Origin: Flavobacteriia bacterium
GTDB lineage: Bacteria; Bacteroidota; Bacteroidia; Flavobacteriales_D; Crocinitomicaceae
Direction of reading: 5' to 3'
DNA length: 46,410 bases
Assembly: GCA_947463445.1 (NCBI GenBank)
Contig: CANHRS010000011.1
Coordinates: forward strand, 1 to 46,410
Shown: piece by piece, positions 34,830-42,680 of the stretch
Position numbering within the stretch: the first letter of the stretch is position 1
How the letters are laid out: every line of letters starts with the position of its first letter
Translations under genes and position numbers: made by a program
Notes under the pieces: model-generated
The model's database searches: none
Told to the model about the DNA's origin: nothing
The model's input: the letters and a program-made list of their open reading frames with translations, nothing else

Positions 34830-35924
34830 ATGCGATTATTTCTGAAGATATTGTTAAGTAGCTTATTTTTTAATTGCTACGCTCAAAACACTATACCTAC
34901 TAACAAGTTTCAACAAGTACTTGATAAATCTATTAATAATAAAACCGTATTTGGAACACAAGTAAGTATCCAAACTCCAACTGAATCTTGGACGGGAGCA
35001 GCAGGAAATTTAGAGAAAGAAAGTTCTTTTTACATTGCAAGTACAACTAAACTATATGTTACAGCAGTGATTATGCATTATCGTTCTCTTGGAAAGTTAA
35101 CGTTGGAAGATACTTTAGGAAAATATTTACCTCAAACCTTGCTCAAAGGATTACATGTGCTTAATGGAAATGATTACAGTCATGTGCTTACCATCCGACA
35201 TTTACTAGCGCATACTTCTGGATTACCGGATTATTTTTTAGGTAAATTGGAGAATGGAAACAGTTTGTATGGTGAGTTAACAAAAGGGAATGATCAGTCT
35301 TGGGATGTGGAAAAAGCAATAGCACTTTCCAAAACGATGCAACCCTTATTTGTTCCTGGAGAGCCTGGTAAAGCGAATTATTCCGATGCTAACTTTCAAT
35401 TGCTTGATGCTATCATAGAGAAAATTTCCGGTAAAAAGTTAGAGGAGGTTTTTCAAGAACTTATATATAAACCTTTGGGATTATCCAAAACGTATATCTA
35501 TAGAGATATTAATGATAAAACACCGAAGGTGATGTATTACAAAGACCAACCTTTACCGATACCGAAAGCAATGACTTCGTTTCAAGGGGATGGAGGGATT
35601 GTTTCTAATTCTCAAGAATTGTTGATTTTTCTTAAAGGATTTTTTAATGGAACCTATTTTCCGGTTGCCTATTTGGAAGAAATGAAAGACTTTAATCCTA
35701 TTATGTTTCCATTAGAAAACGGAGTAGGAATGATGCGTTTTAAATTGCCGCGCATATTTTCACCTTTTAAAGCAATGCCTGTTTGTTATGGCCATTCTGG
35801 ATTATCAGGAGCATTTGCTTACTATTGTCCTGAGAAAAATGTATTTATTACTGGTACCGTAAATCAAATTAGTCAGCCACAATTATCGTATCAAATTATG
35901 TTGAAACTATTGTTGGATTTGTAA
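34830..35924 (+). CDS. Serine hydrolase, beta-lactamase/PBP class C family
   Basis: The 364-residue secreted protein (signal MRLFLKILLSSLFFNCYA) has the class C-type catalytic set: S71-T-T-K74 (IASTTKLY), the Tyr motif in NYSDANF, and HSG in CYGHSGLSGAF. HLLAHTSGLPDYF is the conserved segment found in esterase-like and D,D-peptidase-like members. It probably cleaves peptides or esters in the periplasm, not necessarily antibiotics. Its stop touches that of the convergent lipoprotein gene. Confidence 0.9.
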   Translation: MRLFLKILLSSLFFNCYAQNTIPTNKFQQVLDKSINNKTVFGTQVSIQTPTESWTGAAGNLEKESSFYIASTTKLYVTAVIMHYRSLGKLTLEDTLGKYLPQTLLKGLHVLNGNDYSHVLTIRHLLAHTSGLPDYFLGKLENGNSLYGELTKGNDQSWDVEKAIALSKTMQPLFVPGEPGKANYSDANFQLLDAIIEKISGKKLEEVFQELIYKPLGLSKTYIYRDINDKTPKVMYYKDQPLPIPKAMTSFQGDGGIVSNSQELLIFLKGFFNGTYFPVAYLEEMKDFNPIMFPLENGVGMMRFKLPRIFSPFKAMPVCYGHSGLSGAFAYYCPEKNVFITGTVNQISQPQLSYQIMLKLLLDL

Positions 35925-36527
35925 TTATTGTATACCAAATACTTTCACCCAACCTTTGTTTTCGTGATAGAGCATACATACCATTTCATCTCCTTTTTCA
36001 GAGCATTCCGTTAATGTATAAAAACTAGCTAGAATCCAATCACCGTCATTGTATTTTGCTAATAAGTCTTTATTACATACATGGTAATCCGCATTCTCAT
36101 ATTGAATATACGTTCCAGAACAATCTTTAACGACCTTCATTTTTTGATTAGAGATCGTAATCTCCTTGGTTGGTCTGTATAATAATTCAGATTTTTTGAT
36201 TTGAACCTGATGCACAAACATATGTGCCATTTTACATGTTAATTGCTCAGGGTTCAAATTTTTACATGCACCGATGGAATCATAAGATACTTTAAGCACA
36301 TCACCACTTTCGAAGTTTTTTACATCTTGGTAATTACAAATTTTATAATCGTTACTATCTATGCGTATATATGAACCGGTACAATCACGAACAAACGTAA
36401 CTTTTCTCACGTTATCCTTAACTTCCGTATTGGTTGTATTTGTTGTGTCGTCTGGGTTTTCGATTTTAAATTTTTCACAGTTAACAAAAAGAAAAACTGT
36501 TACGAACAGTAAAATAAATATTTTCAT
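35925..36527 (-). CDS. Lipoprotein with two tandem copies of one domain
   Basis: The 200-residue lipoprotein (FVTVFLFVNCEKF) contains two copies of an about 70-residue unit. Copy 1 has VTFVRDCTGSYIRID and YKICNYQDV; copy 2 has MKVVKDCSGTYIQYE and YHVCNKDLL. Each keeps a DC(T/S)G(S/T)YI core and further Cys (ACKNL...LTC; ECSEK...MVC), suggesting two disulphides per copy. No family is recognised. It ends with no gap to the convergent hydrolase gene. Confidence 0.7.
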   Translation of the reverse strand: MKIFILLFVTVFLFVNCEKFKIENPDDTTNTTNTEVKDNVRKVTFVRDCTGSYIRIDSNDYKICNYQDVKNFESGDVLKVSYDSIGACKNLNPEQLTCKMAHMFVHQVQIKKSELLYRPTKEITISNQKMKVVKDCSGTYIQYENADYHVCNKDLLAKYNDGDWILASFYTLTECSEKGDEMVCMLYHENKGWVKVFGIQ

Positions 36528-36844
36528 AATAAAGAGTTTAATAATTATTTAACCACACATAAAAATAATAAAAATTCAGCATATATAAAATACCTTTTAT
36601 TTTCTATCAAAATTCGGTTTAAACAATTTGGTTTTCACAACTTTTCTATCGCTTCAAAAACACAATTTCATTTAAACCTATTTTTGTATAGCGACACATT
36701 TGCGCATTCGTTTAGAGTACCTGTTATTTTACTTTAGATAAACCTAGTATATAAATTGATAATTATATATTAAGCATTATCTATCTAAAGTATATTCTAT
36801 CTTATTTTTTGAACATACTATATTCGAGAATCATTATTTTTTAG
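36528..36844. other. Intergenic region before the repeat element
   Basis: No gene is seen. It holds a 10-bp inverted repeat ACTTTAGATA (36731-36740) and TATCTAAAGT (36782-36791) in AT-rich sequence. The rest is unremarkable. Confidence 0.5.
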
Positions 36845-37176
36845 CATTATTGTCCGATAAAAGTTCATTAACAGCGATCAAACCTGCTAGATTACAAGTT
36901 GTTTAGCGTTATTGAAAGAAGATAGACTTGATTTTTGTAATTAACGTTAATCGCCCTTAAAAATGATTTTACTTAAACAAGGATAAATGAAAGGAAATGC
37001 ACCCTTGTTTGAGCTCAGCAGTCTTGCATCCTGAAAGGGGCAAGTAAACTGCGTTTGCGAGTTTGGGTAAATGACTGGAATGTTCCATAGTTTTAGAAAA
37101 TTATTTTTACAGGCTTGACTTTTTGGTTCTTTTGGGTCAAGCCAAAAGAATAGAAAAAATTAATCGGACAATAATG
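36845..37176. mobile_element. MITE-like element with 14-bp terminal inverted repeats
   Basis: CATTATTGTCCGAT (36845-36858) and its exact complement ATCGGACAATAATG (37163-37176) bound a 332-bp stretch. Inside, the GC content rises above the surroundings, and there is a hairpin GGCTTGAC (37112-37119) / GTCAAGCC (37136-37143). No frame of useful length exists. Size, perfect ends and lack of coding suggest a non-autonomous transposon-derived repeat. No clear target duplication was found at the ends, so a structured regulatory element remains possible. Confidence 0.5.
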
Positions 37177-37328
37177 ATTTTCTAGTATAGATATCGTTTC
37201 CTTTTTATGTCTTGTTTTACTTCTTTATTTTTTTGTTTGTAGAAAATACTATTTTTTTTTAATTTCATATTAAACCTTTTTAGGTTTTAGTCGTCTATAT
37301 AGATATAACCCAATAAAAATTAAGGAAT

Positions 37329-38171
37329 ATGAAATTAAAATCAATTTTTTCCGTTAAGTCATTACTATTAGTTGGTTCTTTCGCACTTGTTGTTGCGTGT
37401 AAAAAAGAGAATCTTGTTGTCTCAGAAGATCCAAGTGCTGCCTCCTCGGCAATTTCTACAAGTGCGAATGATGATAATACTGCTGATGCTGCTTTTATGG
37501 ATTTAAAAGAAGTGACAGATCAAACAGGAGTAGAAGCCACTGTTAAAGGAATTGATTCTACAAAGTATCCTTGTGCAAAGATTACTACCAAAGTAGATAC
37601 AATTGCTAAGTCAATTACTGCTACAATTGATTTTGGAGATAAAAACTGTTTGTGTAAGGATGGTAAAAATAGAAGAGGTAAAATTCAAGTTAAAATCATT
37701 GGAAATAAAAATACACCTGGTTCTTCTATTGTATATACCGCTGTTGATTATTACGTAAATGACCATGGTGTTTCTGGAACAAAAACTTTAACTGTTGTAG
37801 ATGATCATTCTTTCCGTATTGTTGTTGTAAATGGTAAAGTAACAAAAGCAAATGGAGGGATCATTACATGGAATACAGATAGAACACGAACAATGACAGC
37901 AGGGTTTGATACTAAAGATAACCCTTCTGACGATGTTTTTGAAGTTTCAGGTACAACTTCTGGAATCAATGCAGCTGGTAATGCGTATAAATTTACTACG
38001 TTGACACCAATAGTAAAAGCAAGAGCGTGTCAATGGATTACCGCTGGTAAATTAAAAATTGAACGTGCTGGTAAATTAGATGCAGTTGTAGATTATGGAG
38101 ATGGTACATGTGATAGCTTAGCAACAATAACGGTTGCCAATAAAACATTCCCATTTGTGATGAAACACTAA
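37329..38171 (+). CDS. Lipoprotein of unknown function
   Basis: The 280-residue lipoprotein has a signal ending in LLLVGSFALVVACKK, then a Ser/Asp-rich linker and a strand-rich body (SIVYTAVDYYVNDHG, SFRIVVVNGKVTKANG, TDRTRTMTAGF). Two Cys pairs (NCLCKDGKN and RACQWITAGK...CDSL) may form disulphides. No family is assigned. A terminator shared with dusB follows the stop. It lies downstream of the MITE-like element, which may supply or affect its promoter. Confidence 0.75.
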   Translation: MKLKSIFSVKSLLLVGSFALVVACKKENLVVSEDPSAASSAISTSANDDNTADAAFMDLKEVTDQTGVEATVKGIDSTKYPCAKITTKVDTIAKSITATIDFGDKNCLCKDGKNRRGKIQVKIIGNKNTPGSSIVYTAVDYYVNDHGVSGTKTLTVVDDHSFRIVVVNGKVTKANGGIITWNTDRTRTMTAGFDTKDNPSDDVFEVSGTTSGINAAGNAYKFTTLTPIVKARACQWITAGKLKIERAGKLDAVVDYGDGTCDSLATITVANKTFPFVMKH

Positions 38172-38188
38172 TTAGTTCCTAGTATACT

Positions 38189-38226
38189 AACAAGAAAAGG
38201 GCGATTTTTATCGCCCTTTTCTTGTT
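38189..38226. terminator. Bidirectional terminator between the lipoprotein and dusB
   Basis: AACAAGAAAAGGGCGA (38189-38204) and its exact complement (38211-38226) form a 16-bp stem around TTTTTA. It overlaps the dusB stop codon. Confidence 0.92.
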
Positions 38227-39217
38227 ATATAAATGTAAATTCATCTGCGTGATCCTGAATGTAATCTAAGGTATCGTAGATTTCTTGCAGGTTAAAGGAA
38301 GTTACTAATTTCATGCGGTATTCTTTCATGTGAGAAATTCCTTTGAAATAATTGGAGTAGTGACGTTTCATTTCTGCAATTCCTAAACCTTCGCCTTTCC
38401 AAGCTACACTCATTTGTAAATGTTCTTTTGCAATGGCAACACGATCGGCTACGGAAGGTGGCGCAAGATGTTGGCCTGTTTTCATGAAATGTTTCACTTC
38501 ATTAAAAACCCATGGGTAACCAATACTTGCGCGACCAATCATGATACCATCGACACCATAGCGGTTTTTATATTCCAATGCTTTTTCTGGTGTGTCAATA
38601 TCCCCATTCCCAAATATAGGTATGTGCATACGTGGATTGTTTTTGACTTCTCCAATTAAGGTCCAATCTGCATCTCCTTTATAGAGTTGTTGTCTGGTAC
38701 GACCATGAATAGAAACTGCTTCTACACCAACATCTTGCAGTTTTTCAGCGGTGGAAACCACAAATTTCGATTTGTCGTCCCAGCCTAAACGTGTTTTTAC
38801 GGTAACAGGAAGATTCGTGATTTTCACAATTTCTTCTGTCATTTTGATCATCTTTGGAATATCTTGTAGCATCCCGGCGCCAGCACCTTTACAGGTAACT
38901 TTTTTTACCGGACAACCAAAATTAATGTCAATAATATCTGGATTTGTTTTCTCGATAATTTGCGCCGAGGTTTTCATACTTTCGATATCATACCCGAAAA
39001 TTTGAATTCCAACAGGTCGCTCGTATTCGTAGATGTCTAATTTTTTAACACTTTTTGCAGCATCGCGAATCAATCCTTCCGAAGAAATAAATTCGGTGTA
39101 CATTAAGTCTGCTCCATGTTTTTTGCATAATGCACGAAATGGCGGATCACTTACATCCTCCATTGGAGCTAATAATAATGGGAATTCTCCCAATTCAATA
39201 TCTCTAATTTTTACCAC
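38225..39217 (-). CDS. dusB: tRNA-dihydrouridine synthase B
   Basis: The 330-residue protein has the Dus FMN barrel: LLLAPMEDVSDPPFRALC, MYTEFISSEGLI, IDINFGCPVKKV with the catalytic Cys (NFGCP), VTVKTRLGWD, SIHGRTRQQLYKG, IFGNGDID and IMIGRASIGYPW. It reduces uridines in tRNA. The start is a GTG (39215-39217), as no ATG fits the family N-terminus (VKIRDIELGEFP). A TACTTTTG -7 box lies 4 bases upstream. Confidence 0.96.
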   Translation of the reverse strand: MVKIRDIELGEFPLLLAPMEDVSDPPFRALCKKHGADLMYTEFISSEGLIRDAAKSVKKLDIYEYERPVGIQIFGYDIESMKTSAQIIEKTNPDIIDINFGCPVKKVTCKGAGAGMLQDIPKMIKMTEEIVKITNLPVTVKTRLGWDDKSKFVVSTAEKLQDVGVEAVSIHGRTRQQLYKGDADWTLIGEVKNNPRMHIPIFGNGDIDTPEKALEYKNRYGVDGIMIGRASIGYPWVFNEVKHFMKTGQHLAPPSVADRVAIAKEHLQMSVAWKGEGLGIAEMKRHYSNYFKGISHMKEYRMKLVTSFNLQEIYDTLDYIQDHADEFTFI

Positions 39218-39221
39218 GATA

Positions 39222-39229
39222 CAAAAGTA
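39222..39229 (-). promoter_or_regulatory. -7 element of dusB
   Basis: TACTTTTG on the minus strand fits TAnnTTTG and is 4 bases from the GTG start, again compatible with a leaderless mRNA. Confidence 0.5.
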
Positions 39230-39264
39230 AAGATTAATCTATTCGAAAACTTTTTTTGCTTGAT

Positions 39265-40158
39265 TTATAATTTACTTGGGTTTGTCGGTTCAATATGAAT
39301 TAACACATGTCCGAGCGTTTTAATTTCTTTGCGTAAGGTGTCTTTCAGTAAATGGGAAATGGTATGTCCTTCCGTAACCGAAATTGAACCATCTACACGT
39401 GCATGTAAGTCCACGTGGTATTTCATTCCAGCTTTGCGAATAAAACATTTTTCGGTGCCATAGACCCCTGGAACTTCTAGTGCTACAATTCGTATTTCTT
39501 CTACTAATTCGTCGTAGGTATGTTCATCCATGATTTCTCCCAATGCTGGTCTAAAGATGAGGTAACTATTATAAATAATAAAGCCAGAGGCAAAAAGCGC
39601 TGCCCAATCGTCTGCAGATTCATACCCTTTTCCGAAATATAAAGCGATAGAAATTCCGATAAAGGCAGAGATAGAGGTGATTGCATCGCTTCGGTGGTGC
39701 CAAGCATCTGCTTTTAAGGAAGAACTATTAATTTCTTTTGCTTTTTTAATGACTAAACGGTAGGAGATTTCTTTCCATAAAATGATACCTCCTAATATAA
39801 ATAGGGTCCATGGTTTTGGTAATGCATGCGGAGTTCCAATTTTCAAGATACTTTCATAGGCAATAATGCATGCGGAGGTTATCAAGAAGGCAACGACGAT
39901 AAAGGTGATGAGCGGTTCTGCACGACCATGTCCATAGGGATGGTTTTCATCGGCTGGACGACTAGTATATTTGATTCCAAATAAGACTAAAAAAGAAGCA
40001 AAGATGTCGGTAGTCGACTCAATTGCATCTGCAATTAATGCATAAGAATTACCAAAAAAACCAGCTAGAACTTTGATTATCGCCAAACTCGTATTCCCGA
40101 AAATACTAAACCAAGTGGTTTTGATTGCTGTTTGTTCGTCGGTAATGTCTTGGTGCAT
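39265..40158 (-). CDS. Cation diffusion facilitator family transporter
   Basis: The 297-residue protein has the CDF layout: five or six membrane helices in the first 200 residues, with the metal-site motifs ALIADAIESTTDI in helix 2 and DAWHHRSDAITS in helix 5, and a cytoplasmic C-terminal domain (YHVDLHARVDGSISVTEGH, VLIHIEPTNP). It exports Zn2+, Fe2+ or Mn2+ in exchange for protons. The His/Asp pair of helix 5 (HHRSD) is present; the helix 2 site keeps both Asp. Metal choice cannot be told. Confidence 0.93.
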   Translation of the reverse strand: MHQDITDEQTAIKTTWFSIFGNTSLAIIKVLAGFFGNSYALIADAIESTTDIFASFLVLFGIKYTSRPADENHPYGHGRAEPLITFIVVAFLITSACIIAYESILKIGTPHALPKPWTLFILGGIILWKEISYRLVIKKAKEINSSSLKADAWHHRSDAITSISAFIGISIALYFGKGYESADDWAALFASGFIIYNSYLIFRPALGEIMDEHTYDELVEEIRIVALEVPGVYGTEKCFIRKAGMKYHVDLHARVDGSISVTEGHTISHLLKDTLRKEIKTLGHVLIHIEPTNPSKL

Positions 40159-40239
40159 GTGAAAAAAATCTAGTATGTAAAGTTCCGAATAAAAGTTTGA
40201 ATTACAAGCTGTAAATAGCAGTCAGGAAGGAATAAAGGG

Positions 40240-40611
40240 CTATAAAAATTTCGGTATAAATATGAACAATCCAATGACAACTGCTATCAGTGCCGCAATG
40301 AGTACTGCCCCGGATGCAACATCTTTTGTTTTTTTAGCAAGTGGATGTATTTCTGGAGAAACTAAATCCGTCAAATATTCAATCGCTGTATTAAACATTT
40401 CAGAAAGGATTACTAGTCCAATCGCTAGGGTAATCCAACACCATTCCATTCGGTTCAACTTGCAATACCAACCTAAAGCAATTACCACAACCGATGCAAC
40501 CGCATGTATCCTCGCATTGTGTTCATTTTTGAAGAACGTAATTATACCTTGGATGGTGTAGTCAAAACTTTTGATGCGATTACGCAGGGAGAAAGGTTGT
40601 TTTTGTTGCAT
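40240..40611 (-). CDS. dgkA: Diacylglycerol kinase family protein
   Basis: The 123-residue membrane protein has an N-terminal amphipathic segment and three membrane helices. NEHNARIHAVASV and SEMFNTAIEYLTDLVSPEIHPLAKKTKDVASGAVLIAA-type motifs (here NTAIEYLTDL and KDVASGAVL) are the family hallmarks with the catalytic Glu and the ATP site. It phosphorylates diacylglycerol or undecaprenol. It lies 4 bases after dinD. Confidence 0.93.
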   Translation of the reverse strand: MQQKQPFSLRNRIKSFDYTIQGIITFFKNEHNARIHAVASVVVIALGWYCKLNRMEWCWITLAIGLVILSEMFNTAIEYLTDLVSPEIHPLAKKTKDVASGAVLIAALIAVVIGLFIFIPKFL

Positions 40612-40615
40612 TTAC

Positions 40616-41449
40616 TTATTTTTTCGGTTTTATTTTCACCACTTTTTTTTCTTCGTTTGCTAATTTACGTTGCAATTTTTTGACATCCTCACTTGGCGGC
40701 AGTTTTTCTAGCTGAATACCTCGATTTACAAGTACACCACGCACTGCTTTATTATTATCGATGTGTTCTTTTTCGATGGGTGAATGTCCTTTCAATGCTT
40801 TAGTTTGTACGTTCATGCTAGTCATTTCAGCTGCGAGGTCTTTTGCTTTTATGCCGATTGTTGGTAGGAAATCTGCTACAGGTCTGTTTGTTGGTACACC
40901 CATTTTTTTCTTTAACTCGTGGGTACTTATATTAAAAAGTGCTTGATCTCCTTTAGAACGAATTAGTGCAAAACCTTTTTCATTGATTCCACGTTCGAAT
41001 AATATTCCAGATAATTGTTTTTCTGTTTGGCTTAATTTTTCCCTTGCTTTTATTCGTTCGTAATCTAATAATCGTTGTTCAACTACTTCAGCTTTACGTG
41101 TTTGAACAGCAAAATAGGTTTGAGCAAAAGCGATTTCGACTTTACGAGCATCACCATTTTGTGCAATTAAGTAGCATGCGTAGCGTGTTAAAAGGATGTC
41201 ATCTATCTGTTTTTCAGTTCTTTTACCTGTGATTATTGACTTCCTGACGTCAGGAAAATGATGTTCTATTTTTTCACCTGAATTAACACATGAAAACTTT
41301 GCTTTTTCTATGACTTTCACAAAATTTTCCCATTTGCTATACCCTAATAATATTTGTAATTCTCGCGCACTCCAACATTCGACTCCATTATATTCGGAGG
41401 TGATGTTTTCAAATTGTTTAAATAAAGATTTAATGTCGTCACTTTTCAT
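40616..41449 (-). CDS. dinD: DNA-damage-inducible protein D family
   Basis: The 277-residue protein matches DinD: CWSARELQILLGYSKWENF, TRYACYLIAQNGD, IAFAQTYFAVQTRK and, in the second half, LFERGINEKGFALIRSKGDQALF, PTNRPVADFLP and NKAVRGVLVNRGI. In E. coli DinD inhibits RecA filaments and is SOS-induced. The N-terminal half is related to Bro-N/KilA-N phage proteins. A perfect 16-bp palindrome lies within the gene (41241-41256) and a related 28-bp palindrome upstream. A TATATTTG box at 41565 would give an about 110-base leader. Confidence 0.9.
   Translation of the reverse strand: MKSDDIKSLFKQFENITSEYNGVECWSARELQILLGYSKWENFVKVIEKAKFSCVNSGEKIEHHFPDVRKSIITGKRTEKQIDDILLTRYACYLIAQNGDARKVEIAFAQTYFAVQTRKAEVVEQRLLDYERIKAREKLSQTEKQLSGILFERGINEKGFALIRSKGDQALFNISTHELKKKMGVPTNRPVADFLPTIGIKAKDLAAEMTSMNVQTKALKGHSPIEKEHIDNNKAVRGVLVNRGIQLEKLPPSEDVKKLQRKLANEEKKVVKIKPKK
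41241..41256. repeat. Palindrome in dinD, core CTGACGTCAG
   Basis: TTCCTGACGTCAGGAA is a perfect 16-bp palindrome inside the dinD coding region. The core CTGACGTCAG recurs at 41643-41652. Confidence 0.6.
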
Positions 41450-41564
41450 AGTTGATTGTTTTTTGATTAATTTACAATCTAATTTAGTGATTAATTTTTA
41501 ATCTTTTTAATTTTTTAAAAGATTTTTTCGTAAACGAATTACTATATTATTTCACGAATTTAAA

Positions 41565-41572
41565 CAAATATA
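41565..41572 (-). promoter_or_regulatory. Possible -7 element of dinD
   Basis: TATATTTG on the minus strand fits TAnnTTTG; it lies 115 bases before the dinD ATG, between the gene and the upstream palindrome. Confidence 0.4.
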
Positions 41573-41633
41573 GTTGTGAGAAAGGAGTTTTTTTTAATTT
41601 ATTTAATTGGTTTTAAATGTTTTGTGTTTTATT

Positions 41634-41661
41634 ATCATCTTACTGACGTCAGTAAGATGAT
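41634..41661. repeat. 28-bp perfect palindrome upstream of dinD
   Basis: The two 14-base halves ATCATCTTACTGAC and GTCAGTAAGATGAT are exact complements with no loop, sharing the core CTGACGTCAG with the site inside dinD. It follows the DUF5522 gene stop (41674). No clear T run follows on the minus strand, so it may be an operator and not only a terminator. Confidence 0.7.
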
Positions 41662-41673
41662 CGGTTGATTTTT

Positions 41674-41862
41674 CTACTGATTCTTAATCCTTCCGCTTTT
41701 TTTATCGAAGCCATACGGACAATGTCTGCAACCATTTTTGCAACAATATCCACGTTTGAGTAAATATTTTTCGGTAAATACTCTGTACCCCTCAGGCGTG
41801 AGGTAGAAATCATCTTTGTCTAATTGATTGGCTTTGGAGAAAGCGCTGTAATCGTCTTCCAT
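41674..41862 (-). CDS. DUF5522 protein with Cys motif
   Basis: The start is set at 41862 (MEDDYSAF), one base after the miaE stop; the longer frame lies inside miaE. The 62-residue product has DFYLTPEGYRVFTEKYLLKR followed by GYCCKNGCRHCPYGF, the CC-x3-C-x2-C pattern of DUF5522. It may bind a metal or Fe-S cluster. Its place directly after miaE suggests a link to tRNA hydroxylation. Confidence 0.88.
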   Translation of the reverse strand: MEDDYSAFSKANQLDKDDFYLTPEGYRVFTEKYLLKRGYCCKNGCRHCPYGFDKKSGRIKNQ

Positions 41863-41863
41863 G

Positions 41864-42445
41864 TTATCCGTGGACTGTTTCTTTGTTTCCGTATTTGGTG
41901 ATGATAGAATCTTCAAAGTCGATCCATTCTTTCCAACGTTTTTCCACATCTACACTTAAGGTGTATTTGCGGGCATAGCCTAAAAATGTCGTGTAATGAC
42001 CTGCTTCACTTGCCATTAAATCTCGGTAAAATACTTTTAATTCTTCGTCTTGTATGTTTTCGGAAAGTACCTTGAAACGTTCGCAACTACGCGCTTCAAT
42101 CATGGCAGCAAAAAGCAAACGATCGATTAATGCATCGTTGCGACTTCCATCTTTTTTCATGAATTTGTATAGCTCATTAACGTAGTCATCCTTACGTTCA
42201 CGACCAAGTACATATCCTCTGCGTTTCATGAGTTCATGTACCTGTTGGAAATGTTCTACTTCTTCCTTCGCAATCGCCAATAGATCCGTAACCAAATCCT
42301 CTAATTCAGAATTATAAGCCACCAACGAAATCGCGTTCGATGCAGCCTTTTGCTCACACCAAGCATGGTCTGTCAATAATTCTTCTAAATTTGATTCTGC
42401 GATGTTTACCCAACGCGGATCGGTACGTAATTTTAGTCCTAACAT
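41864..42445 (-). CDS. miaE: tRNA-(ms2io6A)-hydroxylase
   Basis: The 193-residue protein matches MiaE: DHAWCEQKAASNAI, KEEVEHFQQVHELMKRRG, MIEARSCERFKVLS and MASEAGHYTTFLGYAR, giving the Glu and ExxH ligands of a ferritin-like di-iron site. It hydroxylates the isopentenyl group at A37 of tRNA, using oxygen. It shares an operon with DUF5522, and a TAAATTTG -7 box lies 20 bases before the ATG. Confidence 0.93.
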   Translation of the reverse strand: MLGLKLRTDPRWVNIAESNLEELLTDHAWCEQKAASNAISLVAYNSELEDLVTDLLAIAKEEVEHFQQVHELMKRRGYVLGRERKDDYVNELYKFMKKDGSRNDALIDRLLFAAMIEARSCERFKVLSENIQDEELKVFYRDLMASEAGHYTTFLGYARKYTLSVDVEKRWKEWIDFEDSIITKYGNKETVHG

Positions 42446-42465
42446 AAGTTTGCCTTTTGCGCGTG

Positions 42466-42473
42466 CAAATTTA
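42466..42473 (-). promoter_or_regulatory. -7 element of miaE
   Basis: TAAATTTG on the minus strand matches TAnnTTTG, 20 bases upstream of the miaE ATG. Confidence 0.5.
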
Positions 42474-42680
42474 CGAAAAAATCACACGTTTTATTTATCT
42501 CTTTCTAGCTTCACTTTTACTATTTCTCCAATCGCTTTTCCCTTGTCAAATATTTAGATTTTCGTCACTCTTCTCTCGTCACTCGTCGCTCATTTTGTGC
42601 TATCATCTGACACGATTGTGCTATTCGTTTGGAATTTCGTTCGTTATAATTGCAGTATAAACCTATTAAAACTTAAAGTC

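Noticed and set aside
41863-41949. Longer DUF5522 start
   Set aside because: Lies in miaE; the Met one base after the miaE stop gives a family-like start.
42597-42680. Upstream start of the aldehyde dehydrogenase
   Set aside because: The extra 28 residues ([12 protein letters not shown]...) do not belong to the family and the region looks intergenic.
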